NCBI RefSeq assembly: GCF_017254915.1
Contig: NZ_JAFKCT010000004.1
Location: forward strand, 186,001 to 250,000
Direction of reading: 5' to 3'
From: Algoriphagus oliviformis
Lineage (GTDB): Bacteria; Bacteroidota; Bacteroidia; Cytophagales; Cyclobacteriaceae
DNA: 64,000 nucleotides
Positions 52,625 through 61,800 of the stretch are shown here, piece after piece. Within the stretch, counting starts at the first letter, position 1, and each line of letters starts with the position of its first letter. The notes under the pieces are model-generated. The model was not told where the DNA came from, searched no databases, and was given only the letters and a program-made list of their open reading frames with translations. The position numbers and the translations under genes are program-made.

Positions 52625-53506
52625 TCAATTTTCCAATCCTCCTTCGAAAACCAACGGGAAAAACTTCCCCTTCATCTTCTCGCCTTTTGGGATCACGGGC
52701 ACTCCGGCCAGCAGGGGCTCGTCGGAATCGGACAGCGTACCGTCTGCAAAGACGTTGAGCACAAAGGCCTTCCTGGAATATCCGGAATCGTTTGCGAAAC
52801 TTCCATGTACGAGAAGCGGGTGGTGAAAAGCGGCATGTCCGGCTTTCAGCGGGATCGGCACCGGCTTGAAACCGGCCTTTTGCTCGTCACTCATCATGGC
52901 CATCAGCCCGTCCATCTCACCGGCTAGGGCTGGCTTTTCCAGCAATCCCCAGCGATGGGAACCAGGTACATACTGCAGGCAGCCATTTTCCTCCGTAGCG
53001 TCATCCAGGCCACACCAGCAGGTCAGGTGCTGCATCTCCACGGTCCTAGTCCAATAGCTGTAGTCCTGATGCCAGGCGACATTCCCCCCGTGATGGGCAG
53101 GCTTGCAGAAAAGCTGATCGTGCCAAAACCGCACCGGCCTGTCTCCCAACAGCTGGCTCGCCGCCATCCGAAAAGCCGGATTCCAGATCACGTCGTGAAA
53201 GGCTTCCGCAATCCTCCAATGCCCCAGGGAGTGGAACAGCACCTTGTTGGGATCCCCGGACTCGTTGCTGTGAAACTCATGGAACAAATGGTGGAGCGGA
53301 TGCGCCGGATCCATCACTTCGTCCAGGGCTTTTTTCAGCGCCTCGATCTGTTTTTCGTCCAGCAGTCTGACATCCGCCACATACCCATTCTCGTGGAAAA
53401 AGTCGATTTGGTCCTTGCTGAGGCGGTATTGCTTCCAATCCGCATCTGTCTTTGGCTGGGGAAAAAGCTCGGTGAGGGGATAGTGGAAGTCTGCCAGGTC
53501 TTTCAT
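52625..53506 (-). CDS. Phytanoyl-CoA dioxygenase family protein
   Basis: 293 residues, cytosolic. Fe(II)/2-oxoglutarate fold with AWHQDYSYW (H-x-D ligands) and the later HHPLLVHGS (distal His), and QYVPGSHRWG, all typical of PhyH. Substrate unknown. Divergent from the Gfo/Idh/MocA gene; such pairs occur in sugar or inositol catabolic regions. Confidence 0.92.
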   Translation of the reverse strand: MKDLADFHYPLTELFPQPKTDADWKQYRLSKDQIDFFHENGYVADVRLLDEKQIEALKKALDEVMDPAHPLHHLFHEFHSNESGDPNKVLFHSLGHWRIAEAFHDVIWNPAFRMAASQLLGDRPVRFWHDQLFCKPAHHGGNVAWHQDYSYWTRTVEMQHLTCWCGLDDATEENGCLQYVPGSHRWGLLEKPALAGEMDGLMAMMSDEQKAGFKPVPIPLKAGHAAFHHPLLVHGSFANDSGYSRKAFVLNVFADGTLSDSDEPLLAGVPVIPKGEKMKGKFFPLVFEGGLEN

Positions 53507-53724
53507 GGGTTTGTTTTCTTTTTGGAAGGAAAAAGATAGAGAAAGTTTGCCTCAGGGGAATCCTGTGCTTAAAAAAACGTCCCGATAACGTTTCCGTTGA
53601 TTTTGCGATGCTTTGTGGTTAGTTTGGAAAAACATAGAACTACCTTGACGATGCAAATACCCCAATTTTCCAAAGTTCAACCCTGTAGGATCGATCCCGT
53701 CGATCCACCCAAAAAAACCGTCTC

Positions 53725-55149
53725 ATGAATACCAATAGAAGAAGTTTTCTAAAGACCGGAGCCACTGCCGCCTTGGGACTTTCGGGACTTACGGTCATCT
53801 CGCCGTCAGTTCTGGGCAAGTCCATGGGCTATGTCGCTCCCTCCGACAAGGTTAACCTCGCCTGTGTGGGCATCGGCAACCGCGGCGCGGAGATCATCAA
53901 AGAACTGCACAAAACCGGGCTCTGCAATGTCGTCGCACTCTGCGACGTGGACATGGGAGCCAAGCAGACCCAAGACATCATCGGGATGTTTCCCAAGGCC
54001 AAACAATTCCAGGATTTCCGCAAGATGTTTGACCAGATCGGGAAGGAATTTGACGCCGTGAGCGTTGCCACTCCTGACTTTTCCCACTTCCCGGTGACGA
54101 TGATGGCGCTGGCCGAGGGCAAGCACGTCTATGTGGAAAAACCCATGGCACGCACCTTCCGCGAAGTCGAGCTCATGATCGCCGCGGCAAAAAAACACCC
54201 CAAGCTGGCCACCCAAATGGGAAACCAGGGCCATTCCGAAGGCAATTATTTCCAGTTTAAGACCTGGAAGGAAGCCGGCGTCATCAAAGACGTGACGGCC
54301 ATCACCGCACACATGAACAGCCGCAGACGTTGGCATGACTGGGATCCAAAGATCTCCTCCTATCCCGCCGCCGAGCCTGTTCCGTCCACGCTGGATTGGG
54401 ATGTGTGGACAGCCCAGGCTGAGCCCCACGCCTTCAACAAAGATTATCACAACGGACAGTGGCGCTGCTGGTATGATTTCGGGATGGGCGCCTTGGGCGA
54501 CTGGGGAGCACACATCATGGACACAGCCCATGAGTTTCTCGAGCTGGGCCTGCCCTACGAGGTGAACCCAACCAAGCTTTCGGGACACAATCCCTTCTTC
54601 TTCCCCATGTCCACCACGCTGGAGTTCAAGTTTCCTGAGCGGGGCGACATGCCTCCACTGACCATCACCTGGCAAGACGGCTTGGACAATATCCCCGCGG
54701 TGCCCGAGGGCTACGGCGTGTCCGAGCTCGACCCCAACATCCCGCCGCCAAGCAACGGCCAGATGCAGCCTGCCAAACTGAACCCCGGCAAGATCATCTA
54801 CAGCAAAGACCTGATCTTCAAGGGAGGCTCCCACGGCAGCACGCTGTCCATCATCGGAGGACCGAAAGCCGAAGAGTGGAAATCCAAGCTGCCCGAGGTA
54901 CCTGCAAGCCCATCCAACCACTTTGCCAACTTCCTCAAAGGCTGCAAGGGCGAAGAGCAAACCAGATCGCGTTTCGAAATCGCCGGGCCACTCAGCCAGG
55001 TGTTCTGCCTAGGCGTGTTGGCGCAGTGGACGGGATTAAAGCTGGAGTTTGACCGGGAGACCCGCCAGATCACCAACAATCCCATGGCCAACCAGATCCT
55101 CGCGGGCATGCCGCCGAGAAAGGGCTGGGAGGAGTTTTATAGAGTTTAG
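53725..55149 (+). CDS. Gfo/Idh/MocA oxidoreductase, Tat-exported type
   Basis: 474 residues. Twin-arginine signal (TNRRSFLKTGATAALGL), NAD(P)-binding GIGNRGAEII, the EKP motif in HVYVEKPMARTF, and DWGAHIMDTAHEFLELG in the C-terminal domain. It oxidises or epimerises a sugar or cyclitol in the periplasm; related Bacteroidota enzymes act as glycoside 3-dehydrogenases or alpha-N-acetylgalactosaminidases (GH109), a possibility not excluded here. Confidence 0.9.
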   Translation: MNTNRRSFLKTGATAALGLSGLTVISPSVLGKSMGYVAPSDKVNLACVGIGNRGAEIIKELHKTGLCNVVALCDVDMGAKQTQDIIGMFPKAKQFQDFRKMFDQIGKEFDAVSVATPDFSHFPVTMMALAEGKHVYVEKPMARTFREVELMIAAAKKHPKLATQMGNQGHSEGNYFQFKTWKEAGVIKDVTAITAHMNSRRRWHDWDPKISSYPAAEPVPSTLDWDVWTAQAEPHAFNKDYHNGQWRCWYDFGMGALGDWGAHIMDTAHEFLELGLPYEVNPTKLSGHNPFFFPMSTTLEFKFPERGDMPPLTITWQDGLDNIPAVPEGYGVSELDPNIPPPSNGQMQPAKLNPGKIIYSKDLIFKGGSHGSTLSIIGGPKAEEWKSKLPEVPASPSNHFANFLKGCKGEEQTRSRFEIAGPLSQVFCLGVLAQWTGLKLEFDRETRQITNNPMANQILAGMPPRKGWEEFYRV

Positions 55150-55197
55150 GGCCAAGAGCCAAGAAACAAGACTCTAGACACAAGTATCTAGAACAAG

Positions 55198-55231
55198 AAA
55201 GCCGACTGGAAGTGTTTCCGGTCGGCTTTTT
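55198..55231 (+). terminator. Rho-independent terminator after Gfo/Idh gene
   Basis: AAAGCCGACTGGAA (55198-55211) pairs with TTCCGGTCGGCTTT (55216-55229), followed by Ts. 55152-55195 before it carries CAAGACTCTAGACACAAG, the repeat also found at 4765 and 18380. Confidence 0.92.
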
Positions 55232-55309
55232 GATTGCCTGCCTGCGCAAAGAAAAGCGGAGCTACGGAACTGAAGCGACTTTGCTCCCGTCAAGTACGTT
55301 GCTGCTGGA

Positions 55310-56350
55310 ATTTTTCCGGTGATCTTTTTTACCACGGAGTGCACCGAGGAATAGGAGAAAAGCTTCGCGGCTTGGCGTCTCCGTGGTAAACCCAGCGCGA
55401 AGCGCATAAAATCTAGCCCAATCCTCAACCGGTTTTGGCGAGACCTGCACGACTCCATTGACCTCTTGTAGGCCAAAACTTCCGATATAGCATTCAACCC
55501 CATAACCTAGGGTTAAAACCCTAGGCTAAGCACCGGCCGCCCCGATGGGCTTCTGAATCTGTTCTTTTACCAAGGAGGAAAACAAAAAGCGGCTTTGGTC
55601 CGGGCCTTTGTCCCTCCTAATTCTCCCGCCCTCTGTGGTAAAAAATCCAATAAGAAAATTTGCGACTGCTCGGAGGAAAAGGAGAAAAACTCTGCGAAAA
55701 CTTTGCGCCCTCGGCGTCTCCGTGGTAAACCCAGCGCGAAGCGCATAAAATCTAGCCCAATCCTCAACCGGTTTTGGCGAAACCTGATTGGCACCATTGA
55801 CCTCTTGTAGGCCAAAACTTCAGAAATAGCATTCAACACGGTAACCTAGGGTTAAAACCCTAGGCTAGGCACCGGCCGCCCCGATGGGCTTCTGAATCTG
55901 TTCTTTTACCCAGGTGGAAAACAAAAAGCGGCTTTCGACCGGGCCTTTTCCCTCCTAATCCTCCCGCTCTCTGTGGTAAAAAATCCAAAAAGGAAAATTT
56001 GCCACTGCACAGAGGAATAGGAGAAAATCTCTGCGAAGCCTCCGCGTTCTCTGCGCCTTAGCGGTAGATGAAGCGCGAAGCGCAAAAACCTAGCCCAATC
56101 CTCAACCGGTTTTGGCGAAACCTGATTGGCACCATTAACCTCCCCTCGGCCAAAACTGCCCATCAAACATCCCAACCCCATAACCTAGGGTTAAAACCGT
56201 AGGCTATGCACCGGCCGCCCCGATGGGCTCTGAATCTGTTCTTTTACCCAGGTGGATAACAAAAAGCGGCTTTCGACCGGGCCTTTTCCCTCCTAATCCT
56301 CCCGCTCTCTGTGGTAAAAAATCCAACAAGAAAGTTTTGCCACGGAGCCA
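55310..56350. repeat. Tandem array of ~338-bp intergenic repeat units (three copies plus a part)
   Basis: The anchor CTAGCCCAATCCTCAACCGG occurs at 55413, 55752 and 56090 (spacing 339 and 338). The hairpin CCTAGGGTTAAAACCCTAGG occurs at 55506, 55845 and (one mismatch) 56184. Each unit then has GGCCGCCCCGATGGGC, AACAAAAAGCGGCTTT, CTCTGTGGTAAAAAATCC and a CTCTGCGAAG.C block. The last copy stops before the M48 gene. No stable protein frame is shared by the copies, so the array looks non-coding. It fills almost all of 55150-56465. Confidence 0.88.
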
Positions 56351-56465
56351 ACAGCCATCAACTAGTGGCGTCTTCAAGTCTTTGTGGCAAAGCATCCAGA
56401 CAGGACCTCACAAAATTTGTTTCGATGAGTCTAGGCGTAGCTTTTTCCTTAGTGCAAAAAAAGCC

Positions 56466-57695
56466 CTATTCCAATCGCTCCAAACGCTGCAAAAGCGGAG
56501 GATGGGAATAGTTCACAAAGACATACCAGGGATGGGGATTGATGTTGCTGAGGGTTTTGACCGAAAGGGTCTTCAGCGCCGCGGCCAGAGGAGCTCCGGC
56601 GAAGGTATCCTTGGCGTAGGCGTCCGCCTCAAACTCGTTTTTGCGGCTGAGCCAGTTCATCGCTACACCGAGCACTGTGGAGATGGGGGAAAAGAGCATC
56701 CCAAAGGCAATGAGGTTCAGCTGCACAGACCATTCGGCGCCACCCAGGGCGAGGCTCAGGCTTTCGCTGAAAACGAACTGGGCAAGCAAAAACAGCATCA
56801 GTCCGGTCTGCACTACCGAAATCACCAAGCCGAGCAGAATGTGTTTCTTTTTGAAATGTCCCACCTCATGGGCCAACACCGCCAGCAGCTCCTCGTCGGA
56901 GTGCTGCTCGACCAGTGTGTCGTAGAGGACGACCTTTTTCCTTTTGCCAAAGCCCGAGAAAAAAGCGTTGGCCTTGGCTGAGCGCTTGCTCCCGTCCATC
57001 ACGAAAATATTGTCCAGGGGAAAGGCCACTGACTGGGCGTAGGCGAGGATTTTGTCCTTCAGCGCTCCATCTTCCAGCGGACTGAGCTTGTTGAATAGCG
57101 GCAAAATCCAGCTCGTGTAGAAGACGTTGACCACCACCATAAACAGTGCCGCCACGATCCAAAACACCCACCAGAAATCTTTGCCCATCCACTGGATCAG
57201 CCAGAGAAAAAGCCCCAGCAACGCTCCCCCAATGAGGATGAGCAGCACATAGCCTTTGGCTTTGTCCATGAAAAAGGTGCCTATGCTGGTCTTGTTGAAG
57301 CCGTATTTTTCCTCGATCACAAAAGTCGAGTAGTAGTCAAAAGGCAAGCTGATGATGTCCGAAGCGATAAAAATCACCGCGAAAAACAACAGAGAATGTA
57401 GCATGGGATTCGCCGTCCAAGTCCCAACCCAAAGATCGATGGCTCCAAACCAGCCATACCAGATCATTAAAACGCTCAGCGCAAATGAAATCAGCCCTGA
57501 TACCAGTCCGAAGCGGTAGTTTTCGGTTTGGTAGGCCTTGGACTGCAGCAGCTTTTCCGCATCCAAATGGCCCTCAAGCGTGCGGGGGATCGGCGGGACA
57601 GGGCGCTTCACGTTGAGGTAGCTGAGGATTTTTCCCAACAAAAAACCAAACACCACCACCCCCAGCAAGAGGTACTTCAGAGACTCCGGATTCAT
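56466..57695 (-). CDS. M48 family metallopeptidase (Ste24/CAAX-protease-1-like)
   Basis: 409 residues with about six membrane helices. Zinc motif HEVGH in VLAHEVGHFKKKH and the third ligand region NEFEADAYAKDTF are intact; FVMDGSKRSAKANAFFSGFG is the conserved Ste24-type segment. Membrane-embedded protease, probably for envelope protein quality control. Located 8 bp downstream of the PorP/SprF gene on the same strand. Confidence 0.94.
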   Translation of the reverse strand: MNPESLKYLLLGVVVFGFLLGKILSYLNVKRPVPPIPRTLEGHLDAEKLLQSKAYQTENYRFGLVSGLISFALSVLMIWYGWFGAIDLWVGTWTANPMLHSLLFFAVIFIASDIISLPFDYYSTFVIEEKYGFNKTSIGTFFMDKAKGYVLLILIGGALLGLFLWLIQWMGKDFWWVFWIVAALFMVVVNVFYTSWILPLFNKLSPLEDGALKDKILAYAQSVAFPLDNIFVMDGSKRSAKANAFFSGFGKRKKVVLYDTLVEQHSDEELLAVLAHEVGHFKKKHILLGLVISVVQTGLMLFLLAQFVFSESLSLALGGAEWSVQLNLIAFGMLFSPISTVLGVAMNWLSRKNEFEADAYAKDTFAGAPLAAALKTLSVKTLSNINPHPWYVFVNYSHPPLLQRLERLE

Positions 57696-57703
57696 AGGAT
57701 TGC

Positions 57704-58750
57704 TTAGAATTTAGGACAAGGCAAGATGGTGTCCCGGCGGGAAGGCTTTCCCTGGTACTGGTTTGGCAGGGTCCAGGAGAGGCTGAGCTCATGCGCCCCG
57801 CCAGACTGGATTCCCAGCTGCGACACAGTGTAGTCAAAGCTGTAGCCGATATTCAATCCGCTCAGCAGATTGACGCCCACCATCATCACGATGGCGTCGC
57901 GGTTGCTCTGCTGCTCTACGGGCTTGTAGGGCAAGCCACGGTACCAAAGTCCAAAAACTATCGGCTCGATGGAAAAATAAGCCCCCACGTCCAGCTGCTC
58001 AAAAGGGCCTTGGCGCTTGTAGTTGACCGTCGGTGTGAGCGAGCGCTGCTTTCTCATGTGGGTAAAATCCCCGCGCATGCCTCCCTCAGCCAATGGTATC
58101 CGATAGCCAGCATGGAAGGAAAGCTTCATCGGAAGCGGACTCACGCCATCGATGAAGGATTGGTTGGGCTCGTTGACATGATGCGCGGAAAAGCCCGCCC
58201 AGAGGTTTTCGGTAAAGACCAAGCCTCCCACGGACAGGGAAAGCATGCCGATGGGGTCTCCCAATCCAGGAATGTCGGTGCCCGGCATGGTGGGGCCAAA
58301 GGGGTCATTGGGGTTGATCTGGTTGGCGAAGACCAGGTTTTCGTAGAAACCGATCTCGCGCCGAATGTAGCTGGCCTGAAATCCCGGCCGGAAGTAGGTA
58401 TTGTCGCCCAGCTTCAGTTCGTAAGAATACATGGCCGAAATGGAAGTGGACCGCAGCTGGGCCGCGCCCTCGGTATCCTGCATCACATGGATGCCGATCC
58501 CGCTGTTGTAGTCAGGCAGGTAGGTGTCGTAGTAGGCGGAAAAAGTGGTGAACTGGGCATCGATGGAAGGCCACTGGTTTCGGTAGTTGAACCCGACCCT
58601 TCCCGTGAGTTCTCCGCCCGCCATTGCCGGATTCAGATAGAGCGGGGCTGCATAATACTGGCTATATTGCGGATCTTGGGCAAAGGCGCCGGTCGAAACA
58701 GACAGGCTTGCGATTACAAAAAAAACCAAGAGAAGCGGAGACCGTAACAA
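57704..58750 (-). CDS. PorP/SprF family type IX secretion outer-membrane protein
   Basis: 348 residues. Signal peptide followed by QDPQYSQYYAAPLYLNPAMA, the family hallmark, and GRVGFNYRNQWPS; a 14-strand-like barrel follows. The start is TTG at 58750: an in-frame stop lies just upstream and no ATG precedes the signal peptide. PorP/SprF proteins anchor or partner type B sorted T9SS cargo and usually sit beside such a gene; here a giant surface protein is divergent, 82 bp away. Confidence 0.92.
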   Translation of the reverse strand: MLRSPLLLVFFVIASLSVSTGAFAQDPQYSQYYAAPLYLNPAMAGGELTGRVGFNYRNQWPSIDAQFTTFSAYYDTYLPDYNSGIGIHVMQDTEGAAQLRSTSISAMYSYELKLGDNTYFRPGFQASYIRREIGFYENLVFANQINPNDPFGPTMPGTDIPGLGDPIGMLSLSVGGLVFTENLWAGFSAHHVNEPNQSFIDGVSPLPMKLSFHAGYRIPLAEGGMRGDFTHMRKQRSLTPTVNYKRQGPFEQLDVGAYFSIEPIVFGLWYRGLPYKPVEQQSNRDAIVMMVGVNLLSGLNIGYSFDYTVSQLGIQSGGAHELSLSWTLPNQYQGKPSRRDTILPCPKF

Positions 58751-58832
58751 GGAATTGTTCGTTTATTTGATTACTCAGTTAGCTTTCAAACGATCCAGCC
58801 CAAGGCTTGTTTTGGAAAGCAGTTCGAAAAAT

Positions 58833-61800
58833 ATGAAAAGCAGCCCTATTTCCATAAGGTTCATTTTAATTTTTGCAAGTTTCATTTCCCTAAGCGTTTT
58901 CGGAATCAGCAGGTTGGGACACTCCCAAGGCTTCAATGAAAACGAGTGGATTTTTGGCAATTGCGATTCAGGCTCCAGCAGCTATTTGTCTTTTGGCAAG
59001 GGAAACAATGCCAACGTCCAAACACTTCCCAACAGCATCCTTTTGGGAAAAAACAATTCGGCTTTGGCCATAGATCCCATCACTGGACAGGTGCTATTCC
59101 AGACCAACGGAGAGCTGGTCTATGACTACAGTCAGCAGGTAATTCAGGGAGTAGGCTCGGGGTTGAACGGCAATTTCACCGGACACCAACAGGTGGCTAC
59201 AGGCTTTCTGGAATATGATCCGGAGGGCGACAAGCTTTTCTACATCTTCTACATTTCTCCAGGCGGGCAGCTCCAGTACGCCGTGGTGGACATGAATGCC
59301 CAGGGACAGGCAACGGGCAATGAGCGCCCGCTGGGTGAAGTCACCGTGAAAGACCAGGTGATCGGTCCGGCTTCGGGTGCGGTTTTGGTGGTCAAAACCT
59401 CTGCCTCACCCTCCTATCTCATCAGCTTCAGCGGCGGCAACCTGATCTCAAACCAACTTCAGAGCACCCAGGGAAGCTTCAGCCAAACCGGCACCCAAGC
59501 TATCCCTTTCACCCCCAAAGCCATCATCTTTGACGAGGAAAACAGCCAACTCATCCTCATTCCGGAAAATGCCGGCGACGACATCCAAGTCGTGCCTTTC
59601 GACACCTCCTCGGGAAGTTTTGGCACTCCGACCCCCATCTCCGGATCGGGCGGCTCGGATGAAATCGGAGGCGCAGACTATTCTCCAGATGATTCCTACA
59701 TCTATTTCTCTAGGGGCAACCAGCTCTTTCGAGTGCCTTCGGCAGATCTGGCCGCCACACCGGAGGAGGTCCCTCTGACGGCCGGACTCCACCAAGTCTA
59801 CGATGTGAAGACTGGGCCAGACGGGCAGCTATATTACATCTACGAGGAAGTGGATGGAGGCCCGCAACTGATCGGGCGGGTGACCAATCCCGACGAAAGC
59901 GACCTTTCGCTTTTGAGCGTGGAAGAAGATCCTTTTGCCGGCACGGACTTTTGCGGCACCGTATTCCCGGTTTTTGCGCCCAATGCAGACATCTCCCCTA
60001 CGGTGGACTTCACCTGGGATCCCGATGCTCCCTGCTCCAACAACCCCGTGCAGCTGACCAGTGTCATCACTCCCGAAAACTACCAGCCCGTCTCGTTCAA
60101 TTGGGAGTTTTCGCCACCTTTGACCGATTCGGACGGCAACCCACTACCGGCCGACTATGCCCAAGAGCACTTTTTGATCCCCCAGGACGCAGCGCAGGGG
60201 ACGAGCGTCTCGGTCACCTTGACCGTGGAATTTGCGGACGGGAGCACGCAGAATGTCAACAAGACCATTCCCCTGACGGAAAACAACCTCGAGGCTAACT
60301 TTTCACCCTCAGACACGACGCTCTGCATGAGCTGTATCGATCTGGAGCCACTCCTACAGGCCCAGTCCTCGGAGGGCGAACAGGGAGGTGAGGCTCCCGG
60401 TGCCGGAGGCGACAACTACGAATACTTCTGGTCCAACAAGCGGGATCGAGGCTGGATAGGAAAAGAGGCCAACGAAGTATGCCTCCCCGGACTCTATTGG
60501 GTATTGGTACGGGAACCCGGTTCCCAGTGCTATGCCTATGCCGAGATCCGTGTAAAAATCTGGGACCTCCCCGACCAATCGAACAACATCTGGTATTTTG
60601 GCGATGGAGCCGGACTGGACTTCAACCCTGATCCAAACGACTCTACAGCACCGACACCGCGCCCCATTGCGCAGCGCCATCCCCAAAACATCCCTGCCGG
60701 AACGACCACCATTTCCGACCAGGCAGGCCAAGTGCTCTTCTTCACCGACGGGCAATCGGTGTGGGATCTCAATGGAAACCTGATGGAAAACGGAGACGAT
60801 ATCGGCGGCAGCAACACCTCCAGCCAATCCGTGATCGCCGTGGGCGTACCGCAGCAGCCCACGCTCTTCTACCTCTTCACCACGCAGGCCTCAGCAGGCG
60901 GGACGAACAGTGTCAGCTTCTCCATGGTGGACATCAAGTCCGAAAACACAACCGGAGTGGGCAATGTGGTCACCAAAAACAATTTCCTCTTCAGTCCCTC
61001 CACGGAACATTCGGCGGCTTTTTCCAGTGGAGACACCACCTGGGTCATGTACCATGAGCTGGGCAACAACACGTTTCGGGCCTACCCGGTCTCTGGTCAG
61101 GGCATAGGACAGCCAGTGATGAGCTCGGTGGGAAGCAGCCACGGCTTCAACTCGGGAGTCGGGGCGATGAAGTTCAGCCCAGACGGCACCAAGCTCGCCG
61201 TGACCATTTCTGAGGGAGGTTGCAACAAAACGGAAATCTTTGAATTTGACCAGCAAACGGGCAAACTGACCGAATATGCCCGCCTGGATCTAGGCTGCGA
61301 CGGGGATATCTATGGGCTGGAATTCTCGGAAAGCTCTGACCGCATTTTGGTCTCCTACCGCAATGGAGGGCCTGGAGTCGAAGAATTCAACATCAAAGCC
61401 GTGGACAACGACGACCCCAACGCAGGCGCCTGCCCCTCCTGCTTTGGCTCCGCCACGACTCGGGCGCAGCGCGAAGCCTGTATCCTCTCCACGCGAAAAA
61501 CAGTAGGAGGAACCTCCGGACTGAATCTCGGCGCGCTGCAAATCGCCTCGGATGGGCAGATCTACGTGGCCGTAGTCGGAGACAACCGCATTGGCCAGAT
61601 CCAGGTCGGCACGGGCTGCACCGGCTCCAGTACTTTCAACCAAGACGCCGTCGAGCCCATGCCGGGCACGTCGAACCTCGGCCTTCCTTCCTTTGTCCAA
61701 AACTCCGGAAGCTCCATACCCGAACCGGCCCTTTCCATGCCTCCGCGCCTTTGTCTGGATCCCGAGCTGGGAGCTGGAGCCCTGCTGGAAGGAGGGGGAG

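Noticed and set aside
55310..56350. Group II intron or insertion sequence in the 338-bp array
   Set aside because: No reverse transcriptase or transposase frame and no conserved domain V-like element; only non-coding repeats are visible.
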